DNA from: Acidobacteriota bacterium
GTDB lineage: Bacteria; Acidobacteriota; Terriglobia; Terriglobales; Acidobacteriaceae
Assembly: GCA_021846945.1 (NCBI GenBank)
Contig: JAJZVZ010000010.1
Span: 1-57,308 of the forward strand
Direction: 5' to 3'
DNA: 57,308 nucleotides
Shown here piece after piece: positions 44,386-52,913 of the stretch. A program made the translations under genes and the position numbers. Under the pieces are notes generated by a model. It saw only the letters and a program-made list of their open reading frames with translations, was not told where the DNA came from and ran no database searches. Positions within the stretch are counted from its first letter, which is position 1; the number at the start of each line of letters is the position of its first letter.

Positions 44386-45246
44386 ATGGTGCGCGGACTC
44401 TTTGTAGGGTTGGCGACGGTAGACCTGGTGTATGAAGTGGACGAATTTCCAGCGCCGAATACCAAGGTGGCTGCACACTCGCAGCAGCTCTTTGCCGGTG
44501 GCCCCGCCACCAATGCCTGCGTCACCTTTGCGCACCTGGGCGGCGCGGCCGCGCTGGTCACGGTGCTGGGCCGCCACGTGCTGGCCGAGGCGGCGCACGA
44601 CGAGTTGCGCCAGTACGCAATTGAAGTGCTCGACCTGAACCCGCAGTTTGCCGCAGCTCCGGCGTTATCGTCGGTAACAGTTGACCGGAAGGGTCGGCGC
44701 AATGTGGTTTCAGCCAATGCGGTGCGGCTGCCCGCTCCGCAGTTTGAGCCCGAAGCGGCGCGGATTGCGCAGGCGGAGATCGTTCTGGTTGACGGCCACC
44801 ACATGCAGGTCTGTCAGGCGTGGGCAAGCACCGCGCACGAGCTGGGCAAGCCGGTAGTGCTTGATGGTGGAAGCTGGAAGGACGGCACTGATGCTTTGCT
44901 GCGTTACGTGCACACGGCCATCTGCTCAGCGGATTTTCTCCCGCCCGGCTGCGCAACTGAAGACGATGTGATTGCCTGGCTGCGCGCCCGCGGAGTGCGC
45001 CAGATCGCCATCACCCGCGGACCGGAGCCGGTGCGCTATGCGACAGAAGAGGAAGCAGGCACAGTGCCGGTTCCGCACGTAGTGGTTATAGACACGATGG
45101 GAGCCGGCGACATCTTTCACGGCGCCTACTGCTGGTTTGCCGCGCAGGGCCGCAGTTTTGTTGAGGCGCTGAGTGAGGCCGCGCGACTAGCGGCCGAGTC
45201 CTGCCGGTGGCGCGGCCCACGGCAGTGGATGCGGAAAGCGCGCTGA
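44386..45246 (+). CDS. PfkB-family carbohydrate kinase
   Basis: A 286-residue ribokinase-fold protein. ATG 44386 lies nine bases behind AAAGGA; a GTG at 44380 is too close to it. The substrate-side motif is FAGGPATNACVTFAHLGG (signature 1), and the ATP/catalytic motif is DTMGAGDIFHGAYCWF (signature 2) with the catalytic Asp in GAGD. A sugar or nucleoside is the likely substrate. The only close gene in the same orientation is upstream of nothing; it converges with the zinc-ribbon gene 48 bp later. Confidence 0.9.
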   Translation: MVRGLFVGLATVDLVYEVDEFPAPNTKVAAHSQQLFAGGPATNACVTFAHLGGAAALVTVLGRHVLAEAAHDELRQYAIEVLDLNPQFAAAPALSSVTVDRKGRRNVVSANAVRLPAPQFEPEAARIAQAEIVLVDGHHMQVCQAWASTAHELGKPVVLDGGSWKDGTDALLRYVHTAICSADFLPPGCATEDDVIAWLRARGVRQIAITRGPEPVRYATEEEAGTVPVPHVVVIDTMGAGDIFHGAYCWFAAQGRSFVEALSEAARLAAESCRWRGPRQWMRKAR

Positions 45247-45294
45247 GAGAGCTCCGCAGAGCCTCTTGTTCAGAACATTACATCGCGACTTCCG

Positions 45295-46080
45295 CTAGGC
45301 GCCGGCAGAGCGCGGCCTGCGAACGGCGCGGCCCGCGCCGGGGATTGCCTCAGGCTGCGGAGCCTTGGGAGCGGGAGCCATGGCCGGATCCCAATAGAGC
45401 AGGCGCTGGCAACTGTCGCATGCGATCAGCTGGCCCTCACGCAGCTCATTCCAGGCCTGCGGCCGCAGTCCCATGCGGCAGCCGGTGCATTGCTGGTTTT
45501 CCGCAGGCACAATACCGGTGCCGCGCGAAGCGCAGAGGCGATCGAAGCGCGACAACCACTCCGGCGCAATCAGCTTGCGCAGCGACTCGCGTTCCACGTC
45601 CAAAGACGCAAGCTGCGCGGCGAACTCCCGACGGCGTAGTTCGATGCGCGCCTGCGTCTTTTCGAGCGCCTCGGCCAGTGATTCCACCTGCTCGCGCGCG
45701 GCCGCCAGCATCGGCTCCTGTGCCTCGGAGCGTTCCAGGCTGGCGTATTCTTCTTCCTCCAGCCGATCCGCCTCGGCGGTTTCAAAGCGGATCTCGTGCT
45801 CGATGGCCTCGGCCTGCTCCGGAGTCTTCACAGTGTCGAGCTGGGTGCGGAAGCGCGCGGCCTTCTGACGATGGCCTGCGATCTCGCGTTCGAGCCGGGT
45901 GCGCAGTGAGTCTTCGCGGCTGAGCGCGGAAGAGATATCGGCAGACTTGCCCTGCGCCGCGGCGAGTGCGGACTCCGCAAGTGCAACTTCGCCCGGCAGG
46001 GCACGCAACGCCTGGTTCAGACCGGCGCGCTCCAATTCCACTGCTTGCAGCTTCACCAGGTTGTCGATGTGCGTTTCCAT
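45295..46080 (-). CDS. Coiled-coil protein with C4 zinc ribbon
   Basis: A 261-residue cytoplasmic protein. Residues from about 1 to 175 are a long coiled coil rich in Glu, Arg and Ala heptads. The C-terminal part has CTGCRMGLRP and CDSCQRLLYW, a four-cysteine zinc ribbon of the zf-RING_7/CdsZ type. ATG 46080 was chosen; a TTG at 46089 is possible, and neither has a strong ribosome site. A Pro/Ala/Arg-rich tail follows the ribbon. Function in this group is poorly defined; nucleic-acid or ribosome association is suspected in relatives. Confidence 0.88.
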   Translation of the reverse strand: METHIDNLVKLQAVELERAGLNQALRALPGEVALAESALAAAQGKSADISSALSREDSLRTRLEREIAGHRQKAARFRTQLDTVKTPEQAEAIEHEIRFETAEADRLEEEEYASLERSEAQEPMLAAAREQVESLAEALEKTQARIELRRREFAAQLASLDVERESLRKLIAPEWLSRFDRLCASRGTGIVPAENQQCTGCRMGLRPQAWNELREGQLIACDSCQRLLYWDPAMAPAPKAPQPEAIPGAGRAVRRPRSAGA

Positions 46081-46170
46081 CCGTGCCAAGAAGTCTACGC
46101 CATCGCCCTTATCTTACGAAAATCGGGCCGGTAAACCCTGCGAAAATAAAAGGCAGGCGGAGGACGCGCT

Positions 46171-47835
46171 TTGACCGAAGAGCAAGTATCGTTCTGGCGC
46201 AGAAACCGGTGGCTGGCGTGGCTGGCTGGCAGTGTGCTGTTCTTGCTGGCGGTGGCGGCGGGAGTGGTGTCTGTGGTGCTCCACCACGCCGAGCCGTATG
46301 TGCGCGTCCGCATCGTGGCGGCTTTAGAGCAGCACTTCCATGCGCGCGTTGAGCTCGACAGCTTTCACATGTCGCTCACAAACGGACTTTGGGCTGAGGG
46401 CAAAGGCCTGCGCATCTGGCCTCCGGACAGTGCCGCGCAACCTACTCCGGGAAGCCAGCCTCTGATCCATCTGGCAGAGTTTCGCTTTCATGCTCCGCTC
46501 CACTACATGCAAGGCGGACCGATCCGCATCTCGGTTGTGCAATTGAAGGGCCTCGAAGTAGATTTGCCCCCCAGGTCGCGCTTCGCACTTGTCTCCCATG
46601 ACACGGCGAACGCAAAGGAGAGTCAATCCAGCGGCACTGGCTTGCTGCAATTCAAGATTGGCAGCATTGCATGCACGGGAGCGCGGCTCATGCTTGAGAC
46701 GGACAAGCCGGGCAAGCAGCCTCTGGTCTTCGCTATTGCGCGCCTGACGCTCACCGACGTAAGTTCCGGCGGGACCATGGGCTTCAAGGCCGAGCTGACC
46801 AATCCGCGGCCGAAAGGGACCATCCTCACCAGGGGAAGCTTTGGGCCGTGGGTGGTGGATGATCCGGGCGCAACGCCGATCAGCGGCGACTACAATTTTG
46901 AGCACGCTGATCTGGCCACCTTCAGGAGTATCGCCGGTACGCTCGACTCCGCCGGCCACTTCCAGGGTGTGTTGCGTAACCTGACGGTGGACGGCGAGAC
47001 CCGCACGCCCAACTTCCAGCTTAGCCACTTCGCCAACCCGCTGCCGCTGCGCACGCGTTTTCACGCCCGGGTAGACGCCACCAACGGCAACACGTGGCTC
47101 GATCCCGTGGAAGCTACGCTGGGGCACTCGCACTTTATTGCGCGCGGTGAGATTGTGCGTGTGGCGCCTGCGCGCAATGGCTCCGTGATCATCCGGACCG
47201 GAGGGCACGACATCGATCTCACGGTGAACGTCGATCGCGGGCACATCGAGGATTTTCTGCTGCTGGCCAGCCGCTCAACCACGCCGCTGCTCACCGGGCC
47301 CGTCACCATGAAGACATCTCTCCAGATTCCGCCCGGCTCGGCCTCGCTGCGCGAGCGGTTGAAGATGAACGGCGACTTTCTTCTGGACGAGGCACAGTTT
47401 ACCAGCGCGAAGATTCAGGACCGCATCCAGGAACTGAGCCTGCGCGCCCAGGGACGGCCCGGTGATGTGAAGACAGCGGATGCGGAGCAAACCACCTCGA
47501 CCATGCAGGGCGACTTTCAAATTGCCAACGGCGTCGTGACCCTGCCGGCGCTCCAATACACGGTGCCCGGCGCGCAGATCAACCTGAAGGGAACCTACCA
47601 CCTGGAAGGCGGAGCCATGTACTTCCTTGGCCATGCGCGCATGCAGGCGAAGGTCTCGCAGATGGTGGGCGGATGGAAGGGATTGCTGCTCAAGCCGGTC
47701 GACCGATACTTCCAAAAGAACGGCGCAGGAACTGAAGTCCCCATTCACATCGAAGGCACGCGAGAGAATCCCGACTTCGGGATCGATTTCGACCGCATGA
47801 AGACGACGTCCGCGCAGAGGCCCGGAGGACCGTAG
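46171..47835 (+). CDS. AsmA-like membrane-anchored protein
   Basis: A 554-residue protein with TTG start seven bases after GGAGG. One N-terminal helix (WLAWLAGSVLFLLAVAAGVVS) anchors it in the inner membrane. The rest is a repetitive beta-rich periplasmic domain, e.g. FHARVELDSFHMSLTNGLWA and TVPGAQINLKGTYHLEGG, typical of AsmA/DUF748 proteins that form lipid-transfer grooves between membranes. It is shorter than the large TamB-type members. Divergent from the zinc-ribbon gene; GH13 follows 122 bp downstream. Assignment is by fold and pattern, not by active residues. Confidence 0.8.
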   Translation: MTEEQVSFWRRNRWLAWLAGSVLFLLAVAAGVVSVVLHHAEPYVRVRIVAALEQHFHARVELDSFHMSLTNGLWAEGKGLRIWPPDSAAQPTPGSQPLIHLAEFRFHAPLHYMQGGPIRISVVQLKGLEVDLPPRSRFALVSHDTANAKESQSSGTGLLQFKIGSIACTGARLMLETDKPGKQPLVFAIARLTLTDVSSGGTMGFKAELTNPRPKGTILTRGSFGPWVVDDPGATPISGDYNFEHADLATFRSIAGTLDSAGHFQGVLRNLTVDGETRTPNFQLSHFANPLPLRTRFHARVDATNGNTWLDPVEATLGHSHFIARGEIVRVAPARNGSVIIRTGGHDIDLTVNVDRGHIEDFLLLASRSTTPLLTGPVTMKTSLQIPPGSASLRERLKMNGDFLLDEAQFTSAKIQDRIQELSLRAQGRPGDVKTADAEQTTSTMQGDFQIANGVVTLPALQYTVPGAQINLKGTYHLEGGAMYFLGHARMQAKVSQMVGGWKGLLLKPVDRYFQKNGAGTEVPIHIEGTRENPDFGIDFDRMKTTSAQRPGGP

Positions 47836-47891
47836 GAGAGAATGTCCTGGCAGACAGCAGCGTGCGGACGCGCAATCGAGTCACAGTTGTG

Positions 47892-47936
47892 GTAGCTTTG
47901 CTACGATTACACCGCCGCCCATAGGCCGAGCGGCGG
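47892..47936 (+). other. Two hairpins in the GH13 leader
   Basis: GTAGC-TTT-GCTAC (47892-47904) is followed by a GC-rich stem CCGCCGC (47912-47918) with GCGGCGG (47930-47936). They lie between the AsmA-like gene and GH13 and just before its TTAGGAGG site. They could end the upstream message or affect translation; no T tract is present. Confidence 0.35.
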
Positions 47937-47957
47937 AGAACGGATTAGGAGGCTGCA

Positions 47958-49766
47958 ATGCACTGGACCAACTGCGCCGCTGCCGTAGTGATTGCCACGG
48001 CGCTCGCGATGATGACGCCAACTGCCGGAGGACAAGCCACGGCCATGAAACCAGCGGAGCAGATGAGTCAAACTGCCGGAGCCAATGAGCGCAATTGGTG
48101 GAAGAATGCCGTGATCTATGAAATTTACCCGCGCAGCTTTCAGGACTCGAACGGCGATGGCATCGGCGACCTCAACGGTATTACCAAACGGCTGGATTAC
48201 CTGAAAGCGCTGGGCGTGGACGCCATCTGGCTCACGCCTATCTACCCGTCGCCACAGGTGGACTTTGGTTACGACATCTCCGACTACCGAAACATCGATC
48301 CCCGGTACGGCACGCTCCAGGACTTCAACCGTCTGGTGGCCGAGGCCGGCAAGCGCCACATCCGCGTGATCATGGACATGGTGATGAACCACACATCCGA
48401 TCAGCACCAGTGGTTCCTTGAATCGCGCTCTTCGCGCACCAATCCTTACCGCGACTGGTATGTGTGGCGCGACGGCAAAGGCGAGACAGCCACATCCAAG
48501 GGCGAGCCGCCCAACAACTGGGAATCGCTGTTTGGCCACTCGGCCTGGCAGTGGGACCCCAAAACCCGTCAGTATTACTACCACAAGTTTTATATCCAGC
48601 AGCCTGACCTGAACTGGAATAACCCTAAAGTGCACCAGGCCTTCAAGGACATCATCAGCTTCTGGCTGGAGCGTGGCGTGGCCGGCTTCCGCTTCGACGC
48701 TATCACCACGCTGTATGAAGATCCCACGTTCACCGATGAGCGCGTGATCCTCGGCAAAGACGGCAAGCCACTGCGCAATGCTTACGGCGATCCCGAACTC
48801 GACAACTCCAAGACGGACAACCTGCCCGGCGTTCACGATGTCATCCACGAGATGCGCGAGACCATCGACAAGTTCAACACCAGCGCATTTCCGGGCACGC
48901 GCGTGATGATCGGTGAAACCTACCTGCCGAATATTGCCCAGTTGGCGAAAATGTACGGAACGCCCGCGGCGCCGGAGTTTGAGCTGCCGATGGATACGCA
49001 GGTGGCCTTCATCAACAAGCTCGACGTGGCCGCATTCCGAGCCAGGCTCACCGACGTGGAGACGCGCATCGGCGATCATGTGCCGCTGCTGCTCTTTGAC
49101 AACCACGATAATCCGCGCATGGTGACGCGCTATGGCGACGGCGTGCACGACCTCGACATCCAGCGCGCGCTTGCCACTGTTCTCTTTGCCAGCCGCGGCA
49201 CGGCGATGTTTTACTACGGCGACGAAATTGGCATGGTGACCACACCGCCTAAGCGCAAGCAGGACGTGAAGGATCCCATCGGCATTACCGGCTGGCCCAA
49301 GGAAAAGGGCCGCGACGGCGAGCGCACGCCGATGCAGTGGAACGCGAGCGCAGATGCGGGCTTTACCACCGCATCCGCCAAGCCGTGGTTGCCGGTGCCG
49401 CCGAGCGCCGCGACGATCAATGTGGCCGCCGAGCAGAACAATCCTGATTCGCTGCTCACGTGGTATAGCGAGCTGATTCGTCTCAAGAAGACCAATCCGG
49501 CCTTCGAGCACGGCTCAAACATCATGCTCGACACGGAAAACGACAAAGTGCTGAGCTGGATGCGACAGGCGCCGGGCGCGCGCCAGGTGGTGGTGAGCGT
49601 AAACTTTACCGCGCAGCCGCAAACGGTGAACCTGGCGGCTGGCGGCCCGGGTTTGAAGCCCGCCCGCCTGACCACATTACTGAAAACTCCCGGCGGCGCC
49701 GATGCAACTTCGCTCGATCGCATCGCGCTTGGGCCCTTCGGGGTTTATATCGGAGAACTGCAATAG
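47958..49766 (+). CDS. GH13 alpha-glucosidase, secreted
   Basis: A 602-residue alpha-amylase-family enzyme with TTAGGAGG site and signal peptide (CAAAVVIATALAMMTPTAGGQA). The conserved GH13 regions are in order: DMVMNHTS (region I), GFRFDAI (II, nucleophile Asp), MIGETYL (III, acid/base Glu) and FDNHDNPR (IV). YEIYPRSFQDSNGDGIGDLNG and QQPDLNWNNP are typical of oligo-1,6-glucosidase and alpha-glucosidase (GH13 subfamilies 17/23/31-like). A C-terminal beta domain ends in LGPFGVYIGELQ. It probably releases glucose from maltose- or isomaltose-type oligosaccharides in the periplasm; linkage not determinable here. Confidence 0.93.
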   Translation: MHWTNCAAAVVIATALAMMTPTAGGQATAMKPAEQMSQTAGANERNWWKNAVIYEIYPRSFQDSNGDGIGDLNGITKRLDYLKALGVDAIWLTPIYPSPQVDFGYDISDYRNIDPRYGTLQDFNRLVAEAGKRHIRVIMDMVMNHTSDQHQWFLESRSSRTNPYRDWYVWRDGKGETATSKGEPPNNWESLFGHSAWQWDPKTRQYYYHKFYIQQPDLNWNNPKVHQAFKDIISFWLERGVAGFRFDAITTLYEDPTFTDERVILGKDGKPLRNAYGDPELDNSKTDNLPGVHDVIHEMRETIDKFNTSAFPGTRVMIGETYLPNIAQLAKMYGTPAAPEFELPMDTQVAFINKLDVAAFRARLTDVETRIGDHVPLLLFDNHDNPRMVTRYGDGVHDLDIQRALATVLFASRGTAMFYYGDEIGMVTTPPKRKQDVKDPIGITGWPKEKGRDGERTPMQWNASADAGFTTASAKPWLPVPPSAATINVAAEQNNPDSLLTWYSELIRLKKTNPAFEHGSNIMLDTENDKVLSWMRQAPGARQVVVSVNFTAQPQTVNLAAGGPGLKPARLTTLLKTPGGADATSLDRIALGPFGVYIGELQ

Positions 49767-49827
49767 AACTGATCTGACTGAAAAGTTCTGAATCGGCAAC
49801 GCCCCGGCGGCCATCCCTTGGCGAGGG

Positions 49828-49887
49828 AGAGAATGTGTCTTCAGCATCTGCCTGTGTGCCCCTGATTGCACAGGCAGCGTGATTCTC
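49828..49887 (+). other. Long hairpin between GH13 and DoxX-like gene
   Basis: An inner perfect stem CTGCCTGTG (49848-49856) with CACAGGCAG (49869-49877) is enclosed by GAGAAT (49828-49833) and ATTCTC (49882-49887). A C-rich run follows. It may be a terminator of the GH13 message or a structured leader of the next gene; a T tract is lacking. Confidence 0.4.
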
Positions 49888-49919
49888 CCCCGCATCTCCC
49901 ATCCCCCAAGGAGATCAGC

Positions 49920-50300
49920 ATGAAGATTGCCGCTACCATCGCCCGCTACCTGCTGGGAGCCGTGTTCCTGTTCTTCGGCTCGAACATGTTTTTGCACTTT
50001 CTGCCCATGCCGCCGTTGCCTCCCGGCCCGATGCGGCAGTTTACCGAGGCGATGGCGACTTCGCATTATGCCTACGGAGTGGCTTTCTTTCAGGTCGCCC
50101 CCGCGATTCTGCTGCTGGTGAACCGCTATGTGCCGCTGGCGCTGGCGCTGCTGGCTCCGGTCATCGTCAATATCTGCCTCTTCCACATCACGATGGCGCC
50201 GAGCGGCCTGCCGCAGGCGGTCTTGGTGGTGGTCCTGTGGTTCCTGGCAGTTCATCCGGTCCGCTCCGCCTTTGCCGGGCTGTTGAAGCAGCGGGCTTAA
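49920..50300 (+). CDS. Small DoxX-like membrane protein
   Basis: A 126-residue integral membrane protein starting at ATG 49920 after AAGGAGATCAGC. Four helices are apparent, beginning ARYLLGAVFLFFGSNMFLHFL, then GVAFFQVAPAILLLVN, LALALLAPVIVNICLFHI and AVLVVVLWFLAVHP. The RYLLG..F..FG.N.F and late His-rich helix pattern fits the DoxX family. Its role is unknown; relatives take part in redox or thiol homeostasis. Followed 57 bp later by lipB. Confidence 0.8.
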   Translation: MKIAATIARYLLGAVFLFFGSNMFLHFLPMPPLPPGPMRQFTEAMATSHYAYGVAFFQVAPAILLLVNRYVPLALALLAPVIVNICLFHITMAPSGLPQAVLVVVLWFLAVHPVRSAFAGLLKQRA

Positions 50301-50357
50301 GAGAAGTGGCGCTTGGCGGGCAGCGAGATGCCGTATCGCTACAATCTAGATAAGGCG

Positions 50358-51203
50358 ATGATCCAGTACCTCTATCTCGGACGCGTGGGCTACGAGGAAG
50401 CACTGCGGCTGCAGGCGGAGATTGCCCGGTGGCGTTACGAGGGCCGTGTCGGCAATGTACTGCTGCTGCTGGAGCATCCGCCAGTGCTTACGCTGGGGCG
50501 CAACGCCGACCGCTCGAATGTGCTGGCCTCCAACGAGTTGCTGGCCAGCCGCGGTGTGATACTGCACCAGATCAACCGCGGCGGCGACGTGACCTATCAC
50601 GGGCCGGGCCAGCTTGTCGGCTACCCCATTTTCGACCTGCGCAGCCTGCATACCGCGAGCGGCGTGCGCATGGGACCAGTGGATTTTGTCCGCAGGATGG
50701 AGGAGGCGCTGATCCGGCTCTGCGGAGTCTTCGGCGTGCAGGCCGGAAGGATCGCCTGCCTGACGGGCGTCTGGTGCGGGAGGCCCGTGGAGGGTTGCTT
50801 TCTGGACGAGAGCGGCGGGCCGGGACGCAAGATCGCCGCAATCGGCATTCACGTTTCGCGCGGCATCACTTCGCATGGCTTCGCGTTCAATGTGACGACC
50901 GACCTGCGCGACTTTGCTCTGATCAACCCCTGCGGGATCACCGATCGGCCGGTGACGAGCCTTGAGCGCGAGGTTGCTCGGCCGGAGGAATTGCCCGGCC
51001 TGGAGGCGGTGGCACACCAGGCGGCGCGGCAGTTCGGAATGGTTTTTGGCGAACAGGTACTGGCCGTGGAGAGCCTGGAGGCGCTACGCGCTCAGGCGCA
51101 AGCTGCAGAGACCCAGGAGTTTCCTGCGGAAGATACGCCGCTGCGGATTCCGGCGGAAGTCGAGCGGCTGGCGCACGGGAAGGATCGTCCGGTGCGGGCT
51201 TGA
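50358..51203 (+). CDS. lipB: Octanoyltransferase LipB
   Basis: A 281-residue enzyme that moves octanoate from acyl carrier protein onto lipoyl domains, the first step of lipoate synthesis. Signature RGGDVTYHGPGQLVGYP (74-90), the lysine Lys158 in GRKIAAIGIHVSRGITSHGF, and the catalytic cysteine Cys192 in NPCGIT are all present. It has an extra C-terminal tail of about 50 residues. The start may be ATG 50358 (best match to the family N-terminus), ATG 50328 or TTG 50313. It lies directly ahead of the lipoyl-bearing E2 gene at 51300, its likely substrate. Confidence 0.95.
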   Translation: MIQYLYLGRVGYEEALRLQAEIARWRYEGRVGNVLLLLEHPPVLTLGRNADRSNVLASNELLASRGVILHQINRGGDVTYHGPGQLVGYPIFDLRSLHTASGVRMGPVDFVRRMEEALIRLCGVFGVQAGRIACLTGVWCGRPVEGCFLDESGGPGRKIAAIGIHVSRGITSHGFAFNVTTDLRDFALINPCGITDRPVTSLEREVARPEELPGLEAVAHQAARQFGMVFGEQVLAVESLEALRAQAQAAETQEFPAEDTPLRIPAEVERLAHGKDRPVRA

Positions 51204-51217
51204 GCGCCGCCCATGAG

Positions 51218-51280
51218 TTCGGCCGCTTTGTGCGGCGAGATTTATAATCCGGCAGGGCACAGAGGGCACATATGTGTCCC
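51218..51280 (+). promoter_or_regulatory. Candidate promoter and leader hairpin of E2 gene
   Basis: A perfect -10 TATAAT lies at 51243-51248; the best -35-like match is TTCGGC (51218-51223), 19 bp away and weak. A hairpin-forming GGGCACATATGTGTCCC (51264-51280, one bulged base) comes within the first 30 bases of the expected transcript, just ahead of the GGAGAA ribosome site. Confidence 0.35.
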
Positions 51281-51299
51281 GCATCGCGGAGAAAACCCC

Positions 51300-52907
51300 A
51301 TGCCAACTGACGTGATCATGCCCCAGATGGGCGAATCGATCTTTGAGGGCACCATTACCCGGTGGCTCAAGAAAGCCGGCGACGTGGTCGAGAAGGATGA
51401 GCCGCTCTTCGAAATCTCCACCGACAAGGTCGACGCCGAGATTCCCTCGCCGGTGGCCGGCGTGCTCAGCGAGATCAAGGTTTCTGAAGGCACGACGGTC
51501 CAGGTGAATACGGTGGTAGCGGTCGTGGCCGAAGGCGGGGCGGCGGTGAAGGGTGCGCCAGCCGCGGCGGATCATGCGCAGGCCGCGGCAGCGCCAGCCG
51601 CGCAGCCGGCTGCATCAGGGTCTGCGCCTGCTGCTGCTCCATCCGCGGGGGCGGTTGAGGTCGTGATGCCGCAGATGGGCGAATCCATCTTCGAAGGCAC
51701 GATTACGAGATGGCTCAAGAAGGCCGGAGACGTGGTCGAGAAGGACGAGCCGCTCTTTGAAATCTCCACCGACAAGGTGGATGCCGAGATTCCCGCTCCG
51801 GTTGCGGGCGTGGTGAGCGAGATCAGGGTTGCTGCGGGAACGACGGTTCAGGTAAATACGGTGGTCGCGGTGATCGGCGGCGCGGCGGTTCCCGCAGCGA
51901 AGGCGGCGCCGGTTCAGGCGGCAGCCGCAGAGGTATCCGCACCGGCGGCTGCACCGGCGGTCGAGGCGCCGGCGGAGCCGGTGAGCGCAGGAGGACGCAT
52001 TCGCTCGTCGCCGCTGGTGCGGCGCATCGCCGAGGAGAACCATGTTGACCTGGCCCGGGTGCGCGGCACGGGTTCAGAGGGCCGCATTACCAAGGAAGAC
52101 ATTCTGCGCTACATTGCCGAGGGCGCGCCGCGCGGCGCTGCGGCCGCTCCCGCAGCAGCGCCCGCGGCTCCGCCGCCTGCCGCTCCGGTTGCTCCCGCGT
52201 TGCCCGGCGAGCTGGTGCCGCTTTCCAAGATGCGCGCCCTCATCGCCCAGCGCATGGTGGAAAGCATGCAGACGATGCCGCACGTTCATACCGTCTTCAA
52301 GGTGGACATGACACGCATCGTGCGGCTGCGCGAGCGCGAGAAGGCCAGCTTCGAGCAGCGCCACGGCGTCAAGCTCACCTACATGCCGTTCATTGCCACC
52401 GCGGCGATTATCGCGCTGCGGAAGTTCCCCATTGTGAACGCGGCGCTGGAATCCAATGCGATCCGCTATCACGCGAACGTCAACCTGGGGATTGCGGTGG
52501 CGCTGGAGTGGGGACTGATTGTGCCGGTGATCCGGCAGGCCGAGGAGCGGAGCTTCCTGGGTCTGGCCCGCGCCATTGCCGATCTTGCCGCGCGCGCCCG
52601 CTCCAAGAAGTTGCTGCCCAGCGAGGTGGGCGGCTCGACGTTCTCGCTGACCAACTCCGGCATCTTCGGCGAGGAGTTCGGCACGCCGATCATCAACCAC
52701 CCGGACTCGGCGATCCTGGCCATCGGAGGCCTGGGCAAGGAGCCCGTCGTGCTGACCGATGCCGAGGGCAACGATACGATTGCCATCCGGTCGGTACAGC
52801 GCTTCTGCCTGGGCTTCGATCACCGCCTCATCGACGGCGCCGACGCAGGGAAGTTCATGACGGAGTTCAAAAAGGCGCTGGAGAATTGGGACGGCGAGAT
52901 CGGGTGA
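51300..52907 (+). CDS. sucB: Dihydrolipoamide succinyltransferase (2-oxo acid dehydrogenase E2), two lipoyl domains
   Basis: A 535-residue E2 protein; ATG 51300 follows GGAGAA. Two near-identical lipoyl domains occupy residues 1-78 and 120-195, each with a STDKVDAEIP motif (Lys43 and Lys159). Alanine/proline-rich linkers join them to the E3-binding domain (about 234-270, SSPLVRRIAEENHVDLARV) and the catalytic domain (from about 300). The active site is FDHRLIDGADA with His508 and Asp512. Relatives with two lipoyl domains are the succinyl- and branched-chain-type E2s of actinobacteria and other phyla; which oxo-acid is used cannot be told without the E1 gene. Follows lipB. Confidence 0.9.
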   Translation: MPTDVIMPQMGESIFEGTITRWLKKAGDVVEKDEPLFEISTDKVDAEIPSPVAGVLSEIKVSEGTTVQVNTVVAVVAEGGAAVKGAPAAADHAQAAAAPAAQPAASGSAPAAAPSAGAVEVVMPQMGESIFEGTITRWLKKAGDVVEKDEPLFEISTDKVDAEIPAPVAGVVSEIRVAAGTTVQVNTVVAVIGGAAVPAAKAAPVQAAAAEVSAPAAAPAVEAPAEPVSAGGRIRSSPLVRRIAEENHVDLARVRGTGSEGRITKEDILRYIAEGAPRGAAAAPAAAPAAPPPAAPVAPALPGELVPLSKMRALIAQRMVESMQTMPHVHTVFKVDMTRIVRLREREKASFEQRHGVKLTYMPFIATAAIIALRKFPIVNAALESNAIRYHANVNLGIAVALEWGLIVPVIRQAEERSFLGLARAIADLAARARSKKLLPSEVGGSTFSLTNSGIFGEEFGTPIINHPDSAILAIGGLGKEPVVLTDAEGNDTIAIRSVQRFCLGFDHRLIDGADAGKFMTEFKKALENWDGEIG

Positions 52908-52913
52908 GCGAGT

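Noticed and set aside
47907-49511. A 534-codon minus-strand open frame under the GH13 gene
   Set aside because: It is the mirror of a high-GC coding gene with four intact GH13 regions; its translation has no domain pattern.
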